Assembly (NCBI RefSeq): GCF_029919255.1
Contig: NZ_CP123991.1
Location: 1,047,110 to 1,111,109, forward strand
Source: a cyanobacterium endosymbiont of Epithemia clementina EcSB
GTDB taxonomy: Bacteria; Cyanobacteriota; Cyanobacteriia; Cyanobacteriales; Microcystaceae
Reading direction: 5' to 3'
DNA length: 64,000 nucleotides
The position numbers and the translations under genes are program-made. This document shows, piece by piece, positions 1 to 10,255 of the stretch (position 1 is its first letter; each line of letters opens with the position of its first letter). The notes below the pieces were generated by a model. The model saw only the letters and a program-made list of their open reading frames with translations. It was not told the DNA's origin and made no database searches.

Positions 1-49
1 CAATTGTTTTCTTAGACGTTATGAAACTATATGTAGTATAAAACTATTC

Positions 50-745
50 CTCATAGCTGAGGAAAATTTCTTTTAATTTAAGACAGATATAGATGTCGTA
101 GAACAATTGCTAGAATAAGATGACGATGCGACTCTACAGGGACTAAGTACTCGCTTATGCGAAAAAATAGATGTTACAGTTGGTCTTCCTGCCAGGTGCT
201 CTTTGCTCTAAAAATTTAAGTTAACCTAAAAAGAACACTTTAGTCCTTGGAAGCTTACAGATACAGAGTGAAAACCTTGAGGCGAAAATATTGAATTACA
301 CCTGGAAAACTCAAACTTTCAGACCTAGTTTTTCTTGACAAAACCGGAGTTCATATAGCCATTATTCGTTACTTTACCAGGGCAACTAAAGGGAAATAAA
401 TCTATAGAAAATAGACGATAATCTAGGAAAAAATATTACATTACTTGGGATGCTCATTACATCAGTTTTTTAGCCATTTTGACTTTTGAACAATTGACAA
501 AGAAACTTTTCTCACTGATGAAACAGAAGTCTAGTCATAGATAATTTATCGACTCATAAAGCAATAAAAGATTAGAGGACTGATGGAATCTATTTTCAAT
601 GTGGTTGATATCAGGAGAATGTTTGTTAACTCAAAAATTTAGAAATTCTTAAGACTTAAATCAGGCAGTTAGTTCAGTAACCAATGAAGAGATAATTGGC
701 TAGTTTATCTACTGTCATTATTATGAGCTACCTAGTTGAACTTAC
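50..745 (+). mobile_element. IS630-family transposase remnant (copy A)
   Basis: Broken reading frames spell pieces of an IS630-type DDE transposase. The first catalytic block reads DLVFLDKTGVHIAI from 322, the second-Asp block reads VIDNLSTHKAIK at about 534-569, and the tail (GWFIYCHYYELPS-like) ends near 739. Stops and frameshifts separate the pieces, so it cannot encode a working enzyme. Positions about 50-415 recur as an inverted copy at 34790-35165, about 95% identical by eye. I did not find clean terminal inverted repeats or a target duplication. The 3' end abuts the M16 peptidase wreck that follows, so this insertion may have broken that gene. Confidence 0.75.
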
Positions 746-1145
746 TTTCCATAATTTTAGGTATGGGACAGTTTTCTCACTTGGTTCAAGAACGACGCTA
801 ACACAAGTAGTTAGTTCTTAGGATCGAAAGTAACTTTTCCTTGTAACGATACTCTAGTGTACTTACTCTTAAAGAATGCTTGACTCTTCAGCATTTAGAA
901 ACGCTAGGATATCTAATCCTAGACGTGCTAGAGATACTAAAAGTCTAACCTATTACTGAAGAAGACTTAGCTAAAGCCCAGCTTCTATTATCTCATGATC
1001 ATATTTTTCCACGGAAACCTCAAGTCAATTAGCAGGGTTATAAGGCCGTTATCATACTATTGTCTCAGTCTCAGAATTACAGCGCGTTGCCTATCAATGT
1101 TTGTCAGATGAACGATATGCTATTACAGTAGTGCAACCCTATTAA
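746..1145 (+). pseudogene. M16 peptidase remnant, C-terminal part (lost partner of the next gene)
   Basis: Three forward frames together read like the C-terminal half of an M16 (pitrilysin/insulinase) peptidase. A loop resembling GSGRTSRLVQE lies near 770-800, ITEEDLAKAQLLLSHDHIF near 952-1008, and SELQRVAYQCLSDERYAITV followed by VQPY and a stop ends at 1145. In-frame stops and frameshifts lie between them, and the N-terminal catalytic half is replaced by IS630 debris. Cyanobacteria commonly carry two tandem M16 genes, one with HxxEH and one without; this position upstream of an HxxEH-less copy suggests the catalytic member was lost. The family call is firm, the partner role is inferred. Confidence 0.75.
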
Positions 1146-1170
1146 TTTTCCAAAAATTCTTAATTAAGAT

Positions 1171-2448
1171 ATGCAAAAGGTTCAAGGGACCAACAGCCAG
1201 CGATCACCTCATTATCTAAAATTAAACAATGGAATAACAGTCATTTTAGGAGAAAACCCCGCAGCAGATTTAATTTCAGGTCGTATTTTTCTAAAAAACG
1301 CAGGAGGCTTATGGGAACCGAGAGAAAAAACTGGACTGTTCCATCTTTTAACTACGGTAATTACCAAAGGAACTGACAATTTGTCTTCAGTAGAGATTGC
1401 TGAAGCGGTTGAATCTATTGGAGCTATTTTAGGAGCTAATGCCACTGCTGACTATTTAGTAATAGGGGTAAAAACCGTTTCTTCAGATTTTCAGGAAATG
1501 TTAGCGTTAGTGGGAGAAATTTTGCGAGTACCGATTTTTCCTGAAGCGGAAGTCGCTTTAGAAAAAAAGCTTATTCGTCAAAGTATTCGGTCTCAACAAG
1601 AACAACCGTTGAATATAGCTTTTAATCAGTTACGAGCAGCTATGTATGAAGAGCATCCCTATGGAACTTCTATTTTAGGCAAAGAGGAAACTGTTAAAAA
1701 TTTGACTCGGGAAGATTTACAATCCTATCATCAGAATTACTTTCGTCCAGATAATTTAATTATTAGTTTATCAGGGGTTTTAAATATTGATCAGGCTGTT
1801 TCTTGGGTAGAAAAAACCTTTGGTGATTGGCCAATTCCTGATGATTATTTAATCATACCTACCTTACCTAATCTCGAAGTTTGTCCTTGTGAGAAATTCA
1901 CTTTCCAGGAGACTCAACAATCCATCGTTATGTTAGGGTATTTAACTGCAGGAGTCCACAGTCCTGATTATCCTGTTTTAAAATTATTAAGTACCTATTT
2001 AGGCAGTGGGTTGTCGAGCCGTTTGTCTATAGAATTGCGCGAGAAACAAGGATTAGCTTATGAGGTTTCGGCAATTTATCCTACTCATTTAAACCCATCT
2101 CAATTTGTCGTTTACATGGGAACTGCTGCTCATAACACTTCTATTGCTATTGAACAATTGCGACAAGAAACTGAACGTTTATCATGTCAGGAATTAACCC
2201 CTAAGGAATTACAGTCGACAAAAAATAAGCTACTAGGACAATACGCATTAAGCAAGCAAACTAATTCAGAAATAGCTAACTTATATGGCCGGTATGAAAC
2301 TTTAGGATTAGGAATTGAATTTGATTGGAAATTTAAAAATCAAATCAATCAAGTAACTTCGAAAATGATACAAACAGTTTCTAACAAATATTTATTATCT
2401 TCTTATATTTCTGTTGTAGGACCTAATACTGTAGTAAGCAATAATTAA
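1171..2448 (+). CDS. M16-family peptidase-like protein lacking the HxxEH zinc motif
   Basis: The 425-residue product has the two-lobed M16 architecture of processing peptidases. Where active members carry HxxEH, this protein has HLLTT at residues 58-62, so two metal-site residues (Glu and the second His) are missing and it should not cleave peptides alone. The C-terminal lobe keeps the glycine-rich loop (SGLSSRLSIELREKQGLAYE, about residues 273-292) that in family heterodimers helps bind substrate. The start at 1171 lies 25 bases after the stop of the decayed upstream M16 gene; no strong Shine-Dalgarno is visible. The reading frame is full length and undamaged although its probable catalytic partner is wrecked. 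It may pair with another M16 protein elsewhere or be on the way to loss. Confidence 0.85.
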   Translation: MQKVQGTNSQRSPHYLKLNNGITVILGENPAADLISGRIFLKNAGGLWEPREKTGLFHLLTTVITKGTDNLSSVEIAEAVESIGAILGANATADYLVIGVKTVSSDFQEMLALVGEILRVPIFPEAEVALEKKLIRQSIRSQQEQPLNIAFNQLRAAMYEEHPYGTSILGKEETVKNLTREDLQSYHQNYFRPDNLIISLSGVLNIDQAVSWVEKTFGDWPIPDDYLIIPTLPNLEVCPCEKFTFQETQQSIVMLGYLTAGVHSPDYPVLKLLSTYLGSGLSSRLSIELREKQGLAYEVSAIYPTHLNPSQFVVYMGTAAHNTSIAIEQLRQETERLSCQELTPKELQSTKNKLLGQYALSKQTNSEIANLYGRYETLGLGIEFDWKFKNQINQVTSKMIQTVSNKYLLSSYISVVGPNTVVSNN

Positions 2449-2589
2449 TTGTGAATCTAACTATTCATAGTTGAACCGAAGAATTTTAAAAGAATACTTT
2501 TAGTGCTAAAAATTAATCTATAAAATATGTATGGATATTTCGATAACTTACCCTACTCTATTTTAGATAGATAACTTGAACTGTTCTAT

Positions 2590-2645
2590 CATAAAAGCCA
2601 TTCACTATAATTCTGATATCAGAATTATAGTGAATGGCTTTTATG
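2590..2645. repeat. 56-bp perfect palindrome
   Basis: Arms 2590-2617 and 2618-2645 are exact reverse complements with no loop, centred on GATATC. It lies 141 bases after the M16 gene and 171 before ispE. There is no T-tract like that of an intrinsic terminator. Nothing else is recognisable in the 2449-2816 gap apart from the ispE ribosome-binding site. Confidence 0.9.
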
Positions 2646-2816
2646 AACGTAATTTAGTTAATAGATTCTAATGTTAGTATTGATCTCTGAATATCTTTGA
2701 AGAAATTATCTTTGTCTTTCAAGATTTGAAAAAGACCAAATCATACTCCTAGGCTCAATATTAAGAGTCTTCACAAGAAAAGGTGAGGTATGTGGGAGGA
2801 TAGAGGAGGACATTGA

Positions 2817-3785
2817 ATGTCTGATTTTTTGATTCACTCGATTATGCAATCCTATACCTTAATTGCTCCAGCCAAAATCAATTTGTATCTAGAAATCATT
2901 CGTGATCGCCCAGATGGTTATCATGAATTGCTAATGATCCTTCAAAGTATTGATTTAGCTGATCGTTTAGAAATTTGTTCCCATGGAACTCAAGACTTTC
3001 GTTTAACTTGTTCAAACCCTCAAGTTCCTACCAATGAGACCAATTTAGCTTATCGTGCGGCACAATTGATGAAACTTGAATTTGGTGAAGCTTTCGCTAA
3101 CTATGGGGGAGTAGATATAACGATAGATAAGCGTATCCCTGTAGCTGCCGGATTAGCTGGAGGCTCAACTAATGCAGCAGCAGTATTAGTCGGGTTAAAT
3201 TTAATCTGGGAATTGGGGTTAACTATCCCTGAATTGCAACGATTGGGAGAAAAATTGGGATCGGATGTTCCTTTTTGTATTGCTGGAGGGACTGTGGTCG
3301 CTACTGGAAGAGGAGAAAAATTGGTTCCAATAGGCGATCTTAATAGCTTATGGGTGATTTTAGGAAAATACAAAAGCTTAGCGGTTTCTACTGCTTGGGC
3401 CTATCAAACCTATCGGCAGCAATTTAGCCATGAATATATCAGTGATCACGCTGTAGTTACCTCTCGAATATCTAAAGTTCATTCAGATCCTTTGATTCAG
3501 GCTATTAGTCACAAAGATAACCATAAAATTGGTCAATTGTTACATAATGATTTAGAAAAAGTAGTATTACCTGAATATTCTCAGGTTATGAAGTTAAGGG
3601 CAATTTTAGAACAAATAGGGGGACTGGGAACAATGATGTCGGGATCAGGCCCGACAGTATTTACTTTGTGTCAATCTCAACAAGAAGCTGAAAATATTAA
3701 AAATAAAGCTAGACAAGCTATTTTTGATCCTGACTTAGAATTATTGATAACAAAGTTATCGAGTACGGGAATTCAAGTTGTTTAA
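2817..3785 (+). CDS. ispE: 4-diphosphocytidyl-2-C-methyl-D-erythritol kinase IspE
   Basis: This GHMP-family kinase phosphorylates CDP-methylerythritol in the MEP pathway to isoprenoids. The N-terminal APAKINLYL motif, PDGYHEL, the ATP-binding PVAAGLAGGSTNAA (about residues 108-121) and the C-terminal MMSGSGPTVF motif are all present. A strong Shine-Dalgarno (AGGAGG, 2804-2809) lies seven bases before the ATG at 2817, supporting a 322-residue product. Many homologues begin at what is here Met10 (2844), so the shorter form is possible. Its retention fits a continuing need for quinones and prenyl lipids after loss of photosynthesis. Confidence 0.95.
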   Translation: MSDFLIHSIMQSYTLIAPAKINLYLEIIRDRPDGYHELLMILQSIDLADRLEICSHGTQDFRLTCSNPQVPTNETNLAYRAAQLMKLEFGEAFANYGGVDITIDKRIPVAAGLAGGSTNAAAVLVGLNLIWELGLTIPELQRLGEKLGSDVPFCIAGGTVVATGRGEKLVPIGDLNSLWVILGKYKSLAVSTAWAYQTYRQQFSHEYISDHAVVTSRISKVHSDPLIQAISHKDNHKIGQLLHNDLEKVVLPEYSQVMKLRAILEQIGGLGTMMSGSGPTVFTLCQSQQEAENIKNKARQAIFDPDLELLITKLSSTGIQVV

Positions 3786-5157
3786 GTTAAGCTAACAAGC
3801 CCTACAGAAGTAGACTTAATAATTAGCCTATATGAACATTTTAATTCTTGTTTGAAGTAGGTTAAATAACCACTAACAGATAAAATTATTTTGTATCTCT
3901 ATATTTAAGCAATTAAAGTTGAATCTAAGTTACTTTAGTTGATATTTTTTGAGGTAAATTCTTTTACTAAAACTTTGTTTTACTGTCTTGGCTAAATCAT
4001 ATTTATCTTCAAATAAAGGCTTGCGGCAATTTTGCAAGTCTTTATTTAATGCTATTTTCCTTTATTTTAGGTTCTAAAATCTAAGTTAGTAGATAAAATG
4101 AATATAAACATTCTTTCCAATTGTTTCAGTTTTGCTTTAACTTAACCACTTGTATAGACTGAATCACTATCAACAATAGTTACCATATTTATGGTTTCTA
4201 AATTAGCATGATGTTTAGCTCTTATCCACCCATTTTTTAAAAAACACGATTTTCTTGTCTAATTGATTATTAGGACAGTAAAGATCTGAATTTATATTCA
4301 ACTTTAATATTTATATTATTTTTATTTTGCTTAAACTAAATACTATCTAAAATAGCAGCAATTTTACCAATTACTAATCGTTTCAATACCGGAGTATTTT
4401 ATCTGTAATTTTTGATTAAAATATTTAAATATAGTTTTTATTTGTTGTCAGTATACTCATTTTATTTTAGTTATATTATTAATGTCACTATTCAATATGT
4501 ATTCTAGAATTATCAGCTTAAATACTGAAATTTATATGCTTTCTTCTTAAGAAGAAATAACTCTATTGTAATTTTTCTGCACATTAATTAGATTTAATTT
4601 ATAAACAATTAATTACCATTAATATGTTAATTTTACCTGTTCAGAGTAACTATAAAATAGTTACTCTGACTATCTTAATGACGTTTGCTGATAGTTGAAC
4701 TTTAATAAATATTAAAACACAAATAATTTTTATTTTTATAAGTAAAATGATCCCTTCATAATTAGACTATCTTCATTTTGTATTTATTTTTAGTCATTTA
4801 TTTAAAAAACTAAATTTTTTGTTTTTTAAATAAAATAGATTTGACTGTAGTTTCCTTGTATATTAATAATTTATGTGTGATTTTTTATTGGGGTTATTTA
4901 AAAAAAAACAATATAAAGTGCTATCAATAACTTTTAAAAACGATAAATTCTAATTTTTGTATATATTTAGTTGTAATTTGATTGTTTTTAGCGTAAACCG
5001 TAAACTATTAAGCATAAAGTGCCAGCATAACTGATGGCTCCAACTCGATCATTTAATTACCTCTTGTTCAAATCATAAAACTGTCCTAAGATCCTTGTTT
5101 AGTGTTACAGCAATCATTACTCTTTCAACTACTTTCCTGCTCTACACTTACTATTTG
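3786..5157. other. gene-free AT-rich stretch
   Basis: I see no supportable gene. A 12-bp-arm hairpin (4641-4652 with 4658-4669, loop of five) is the only clear structure; it lacks a convincing U-tract. The rest is low-complexity AT-rich sequence typical of an eroded intergenic region. Confidence 0.6.
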
Positions 5158-6290
5158 TTATAGATACACTCTTCCTTGGCATTGTTTCGATTGTTGAAAC
5201 GCCGAGAAAAAGATTTTCAAGACAGTCAAGGGATCAACTAAAAGAGATAGCTAAAATAACAGAAATGGTAGTAACACAGCACGATTACGATAATAGGAAG
5301 GATAAATTGCAAACAGCAACTCAAAATGAATTGGTAATAATCCTGAATTGAAAGTGATCAGCAGTTTTTAACTCAAAAAATCATATCTTAATGTCCGACA
5401 AGTTCCCAAAACCATCAATCCCCCAAAAGAAAATTTTTGAGTTAAAAATAATAAGGCTAAATCTCCCCAAAGTTGTATCCCGGATGACACATCTTTGATA
5501 TCAAGCGATTATCCTCATTCAGTCCAGGTTTCTTTAATGCCTTCATATATTTATACCCGAATTAGGTTAGCCCCATAGAGAAAACCTACCCTAAAACCCT
5601 ATTGAGCCGCCTGACGTGCCAAAGTGATATCCTCAAAAAAGGAACTAGCTGTCCCAGAATATTCTTCCAATTGTTCCAAGGTCAACTGCCGAGAAAAAAC
5701 ACTGACCGTTGTCCATCACTAGTTCTGGGGATTGTTCTTCAACCCCGGCTGAATCAAACCGATACAACAGGGTCATCAATGAGGGTGGTTTTGACAATCA
5801 TTCTCCGACATCTTTAAGGATAAATTGAGGAGACAAGGAAACTATATTGTATCCTTCCTCCTCCGCAACGATCAAACTAACTATTAACCCTTGTTAGGGT
5901 TGAATATCAGCATTAATGCTTAATACCTATTGACTTTTAAGAGAACTATTCAAAAATTTTGTATGCAATGCTCAAGGGCGGCCAACCTATTGGGAATGCA
6001 AGAGCTCATTCGTTATCAAGCGAAACTGAAGATCTGATTGAGCCGTCTGTTTAACTCTATCTTGAGTGCCATCTTGAAAATGACTATCGATTACCAAAAT
6101 TTCCCGTACTTCGTAACTTTGCTGACTTAATCCTTGCAAACATGAATTAATGCTATGGACTTCTTTGAGAGTAGAAAAAACTACGCTAACAGTCCCTAAC
6201 TGTTCAGGATTGGAACATTTAGGTTTGAAAAGAGGAGGACAAATCACTCTTTATCATTAGAAGAGATAGGAGAATGAATATTGCCTCTAA
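5158..6290 (-). pseudogene. family-2 glycosyltransferase pseudogene, CruG-like (carotenoid glycosyltransferase)
   Basis: Read on the minus strand, broken frames reconstruct a whole family-2 glycosyltransferase. An N-terminal piece (5987-6247) holds EILVIDSHFQDGTQDRV. Downstream come a segment resembling LDADTQP, SLSPQFILKDVGE, MTLLYRFDSAGVEE, MDNGQCF, a DDITLARQAAQQGFRVGF-like block, an MYEGIKETWTEW-like block, and a tail FSAFQQSKQCQGRVYL with a stop at 5158. Each block needs a frame change or reads through a stop, so the gene is dead. The layout resembles cyanobacterial CruG, which glycosylates 2'-hydroxylated carotenoids (myxoxanthophyll synthesis). The glycosyltransferase call is firm; the CruG identity is moderate. 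Confidence 0.7.
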
Positions 6291-6498
6291 AAAACTAAAA
6301 TTACTAAAAAAATTGGCCTTAAAACAGGATGATTCAACAAATGAGCAACAAATAAACCGGCAAAATGTCTATGTTTTTTGATATCCCTCCCTCACCCCGA
6401 TCTCTAGCGAAAGAAGATGACAACCATGGAAAAATGGTTAAGATATGGAAAAATAGTTAAGATAGAGCCAGTAAGCGACATACTCCCCACCGCGATCC

Positions 6499-7752
6499 AT
6501 GAATTCTCCTTTAAATGATGCCCCTAACCCCATAATTCGTTCTGTACAGTATCGAGATTTAGATCCTATAGAACATTTGATTGTTCAGATAGCCCAAGAA
6601 CAGCCGGAGTCAAACATTGCTGCGTCTATTCAACAATTACAACAAGCAAGGCGTTGGTTTGGACTTCTCAAATTCTTGAGTTGGTTTCCTAACTTGTTCC
6701 AACACCATTTTTGTGTTTATATTGCCGAACCGAAGATACTATTAAATCAAGGAACAGAACGGTTACAAGGGTTTATTCAAATTAGTCCCTTTAATAGGGG
6801 TCGCAGTACCTGGTGTGTAGAGCGAGTGGTGATTAACAACCAAGATTCTCAACCCCAGTTGATGACTGATCCTAAAGGAGTGGGCTCTCAACTGTTGCGC
6901 CACTGTTTTGAAACCATTTGGGAAGCTCGGACTTGGGTTTTAGAGGTCAATATCAACCAAAAAAGTACCCTTGCTCTCTATCGTCAGAATGGCTTTCAAC
7001 CTTTGGCCCAATTAACATATTGGTCTTTAACACCGAAATTACTGCAAGAACTTGCCCTAGGAGACTCTGATTTTCCTAACCTGTTACCTGTGAGCAATGC
7101 CGATGCTCATCTACTTTATCAGCTTGATTGCGTTTCGATGCCACCTCTGTTGCGTCAAGTTTTTGATCGCCACCTCCCTGATTTTAAGACCCCCTTTTTA
7201 GCGGGGTTAGTCTCTAAGTTTCAACAATGGTGCCACCACACTGATGTTGCACAAGGATATGTGTTTGAACCTCAGCGTAAGGCAGCTGTTGGCTATTTTA
7301 AACTAATTTTATGTGACAATGGGTCTAGCCCTCATCAAGCTCAGTTAACGGTACATCCAGCTTACACTTGGCTCTACCCCAAGTTGTTCACAAAAATGGC
7401 ACAGATTGTGCAGAATTTCCCATCCCAAAGCTTAGAGTTGGTCTCGACAGATTATCAGCATGAACGCGAAGAGTATCTCGAGAAATTAGGAGCGCAACGC
7501 AATCAACACACTCTGTTGATGTCCCGTTCGGTATGGCATAAACTAAAAGAGGCAAAGCCTGAAGGATTACATTTATCAGAGATGTTACAAGGATTACAGG
7601 CAGTTCCTCGGACTCCTATTCCTAGTCGAATGTCTTGGTTTAAAATATCTTTTAATCTCTCAGAGAAACCCTCTAATTCACGCAATAGAAAACAATCTAG
7701 ACATAAGCCACAAATCTTAGGAGAATCTTCTGAGTTTAATGATGAGCCATAG
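6499..7752 (+). CDS. GNAT-family N-acetyltransferase-like protein
   Basis: The 417-residue protein carries a GNAT-like fold in its first half: a VERVVINN strand, a GVGSQLLRHCFE-type acetyl-CoA loop (about residues 127-138), then EVNINQKSTLALYRQNGFQPL, the usual end of the acetyl-CoA site. The second half (about 200-360) looks like a degenerate second GNAT repeat, and the tail is basic and Ser/Asn-rich. Similar two-lobed proteins are conserved in cyanobacteria with no known substrate. It ends 100 bases before ruvX on the same strand, so the two may be co-transcribed. I cannot name the acceptor. Confidence 0.75.
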   Translation: MNSPLNDAPNPIIRSVQYRDLDPIEHLIVQIAQEQPESNIAASIQQLQQARRWFGLLKFLSWFPNLFQHHFCVYIAEPKILLNQGTERLQGFIQISPFNRGRSTWCVERVVINNQDSQPQLMTDPKGVGSQLLRHCFETIWEARTWVLEVNINQKSTLALYRQNGFQPLAQLTYWSLTPKLLQELALGDSDFPNLLPVSNADAHLLYQLDCVSMPPLLRQVFDRHLPDFKTPFLAGLVSKFQQWCHHTDVAQGYVFEPQRKAAVGYFKLILCDNGSSPHQAQLTVHPAYTWLYPKLFTKMAQIVQNFPSQSLELVSTDYQHEREEYLEKLGAQRNQHTLLMSRSVWHKLKEAKPEGLHLSEMLQGLQAVPRTPIPSRMSWFKISFNLSEKPSNSRNRKQSRHKPQILGESSEFNDEP

Positions 7753-7851
7753 AAGCAGTAGGATGAGGGAGCTCACGGCAATAAGTAGACGAGCTGATGA
7801 GGAGATATTTTAACTTCTACCTTCTGACTCGCCTAATATAATTAGATTTTA

Positions 7852-8292
7852 ATGATGAAACGAATTTCGGCCTTAGGCTTAGATGTTGGTAAAAAGCGAA
7901 TTGGGATAGCTGGATGTGATGGAACTGGGTTAATTGCAACGGGGTTAACAACAATTTACCGTACCTCGTTTTGGGAGGATATTCAACAGCTTCAACAATT
8001 GATTCACCAACGGGAAGCACAAGTATTAGTTGTAGGACTTCCTTACAACATGGATGGAAGCTTGGGATTTCAAGCTAAACAAGTCCAAAGATTTACGTTG
8101 CGTATTTCTCAAACTTTACAATTACCAGTAGAGTATGTCGATGAACGATTGACCTCCATTGAAGCTACCGCACAACTCAAGGCGCAAAAACGGTTTTCTA
8201 CTTGGGATAAAGGGGCAATTGATCGTCAAGCTGCTTGCATTATTTTGCAACAGTGGTTGGATTATAGGTGTTCAAGAGTAAGAAACAATTAG
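7852..8292 (+). CDS. ruvX: RuvX/YqgF-family RNase H-like nuclease (putative Holliday junction resolvase or pre-16S rRNA processing)
   Basis: The 146-residue protein matches the length and order of YqgF/RuvX: an N-terminal ALGLDVGKKRIGIA strand with the first acidic residue, the VVGLPYNMDGS loop, the YVDERLTSIEA motif, and a terminal acidic residue in DKGAIDRQAA. Family members act in 5' maturation of 16S rRNA and were proposed as Holliday junction resolvases. Two adjacent ATG codons (7852 and 7855) could both serve as start. The intact short gene sits at the left edge of a 2-kb gene-free tract. Confidence 0.9.
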   Translation: MMKRISALGLDVGKKRIGIAGCDGTGLIATGLTTIYRTSFWEDIQQLQQLIHQREAQVLVVGLPYNMDGSLGFQAKQVQRFTLRISQTLQLPVEYVDERLTSIEATAQLKAQKRFSTWDKGAIDRQAACIILQQWLDYRCSRVRNN

Positions 8293-10255
8293 AGTTTGAT
8301 TTGAGTAACACTCAATTGTGTCTGAATTTTAATTAGATAGACTGTATGTGATAGATCATAATTCAATCTTAAATATTTTTTTTGATAAAAATCAATATTT
8401 TTAATAATTGTCTAGTGACAGGATAAACCACAGAAATATAAACTACATTAACAAACTATTTCTTAGAAATTTATTAGTTTTTCCAACAAAAAACAAAAAA
8501 CTTTTAAATTATCTGAGCGTGTTTATCTATAAAAGGTTTGTATTTCTTTTCACAGTAAATATTTTGAATAGATAGTTATTTATAATCTTATGGAAGATTT
8601 GCGTAAACTGATTCAGTCGCAATCAAATCTTGAGTTCTTGTGACCTTTAAAGTTAAGTGTCTTATCGAAAGAAGATAACTCTACCCTATATACTTCACAA
8701 GCCTCTTAACATATTGTTATAATTAATATATTCATATAAATTGTTTATTTTTAGATAAAAAATTCTACACTTATACTAAACTTTTTATATTAAATAATTA
8801 ATTAATATTAACGTTCTAAAAGCCTTATTTGGAAATTATTTGAGTTCTTAAGTAGGTGATCTTCTCTAAGTAGAAAATCTAAAAGTAGTTAAAAAAAGCA
8901 ATCGTTAGATGGACAAAGTTAACTTAGGACAAAAAAATACCCTCGCAAACTAGAATAAGAATATTAATATTCCGTTTGAATCCGAAAGAGCGGAATTTTT
9001 TAAAAATTGCACATTGGGTGAAATTATAAGAAAATGCAATATCTAGATGGATTATTCAAGGAAGAGAAAGATTTATAAGTTACGTATCGAAATATAAATT
9101 TGAATGGAGTCTATCTAAATAGATAAAGTAATCGCTATAAATAAAGAGTAAAAAACTGACAAATAATAAACATAGAAGAAATTATCAAAATAAATAATAG
9201 CTGTCATAATTCTTACGAACAAACCAATGGTTAAATGTCATTTGTACTTATATATTTGTATATATTACTGAATCTTACTACTTGGGTTATAGTCGTTTAT
9301 CCAAAATTTCGGACTATTTATCTCATAACCAGAAATTAGGTTTTACGATAGAAATAACTAAGAATCTATAAGTCTTAATCAAAACAGAAAAGTACTAACT
9401 AGTTTAAAGCATATAAAGATAAAAAAACAGGAAAATTATTCATTATAAAAAATTTTATAATGTCCATAAATTAGACAATACTAACAATATTTTTGTTAGT
9501 ATTGTCTAATTTTATATTTTATTTTGCCAAGACAATTAAAACTTAAACAAAGTTAGTAAAACTCCAGTTATTAAACTTTAAAAAAAGTATTAGGCTATTG
9601 AATATTATCAGCAAATCCTAAAGTAATTAGGTAAAATAAATAATTTTATAGTCAAAGAATTTGAGGAGATCTTTACTAACCCTTTTGGTACTTTGTGAAT
9701 TCCAATCAGGTAGAACCTTAATGACAACTACAGAGTTGATTAATAGTTGGTATTACATCCCACATAGAATCATCTCTTAGAATTTATAATTTATCACAAT
9801 TCTACTTTAGAGCATTTAAACTAAAATCTAGTCTACTTATTTCTTAAAATATTTGTTCATTGCCGAACAATTCCGAGTTAGTCCAATATATAGCGATTAC
9901 CTTGTCTAGAGTAGACAACATAATATCTAACGTAATTTGTCAATAAATAAATCCCACTATGTATAAATACACTAACATAGTACACGTAATTTATCTGCAT
10001 CAAAGCTTCTAAAAGACTTTGCCGTGTTGTTTAAGTTGGCAAAAGTTCTTTACCAAATATCATTGAGTACTTGATCTCAAAACTTTTCAACGATGACTGA
10101 TGTTATGGTGGTCAATGACACAATCATATTTAAGCCATCTATAATAATAGTCAACATTTTTTTACTTATTATCGACCTCGCTATTGTTATAGATGTTATA
10201 AACGATAATTTTACTTGATTAAATATTAGAGCGACTTCAGAGTTCACAATTATAT
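8293..10255. other. 2-kb gene-free tract with degenerate repeat traces
   Basis: No intact gene is visible. About 8865-8940 resembles 17215-17345 and the reverse strand of 18350-18490 and 58670-58830. About 9110-9860 resembles 19430-19960 in patches (for example TTTTAGAGCATT near 9812 and 19919, and a GAATATTATCA/CAATATTATCA stretch near 9600 and 19770). These look like old, heavily mutated copies of mobile elements, but I cannot name the family. Confidence 0.35.
9468..9512. repeat. inverted repeat, 20-bp perfect arms
   Basis: Arms 9468-9487 and 9493-9512 are exact reverse complements around a five-base loop (TATTT). No gene ends nearby, so it is probably not a current terminator. Confidence 0.85.

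Noticed and set aside
2817-2843. Rejecting the upstream start of ispE
   Set aside because: The strong AGGAGG seven bases before 2817 favours keeping it, although homologues often start at the Met encoded at 2844.
5602-5817. Forward 71-codon frame
   Set aside because: It is the antisense shadow of the glycosyltransferase pseudogene on the minus strand.
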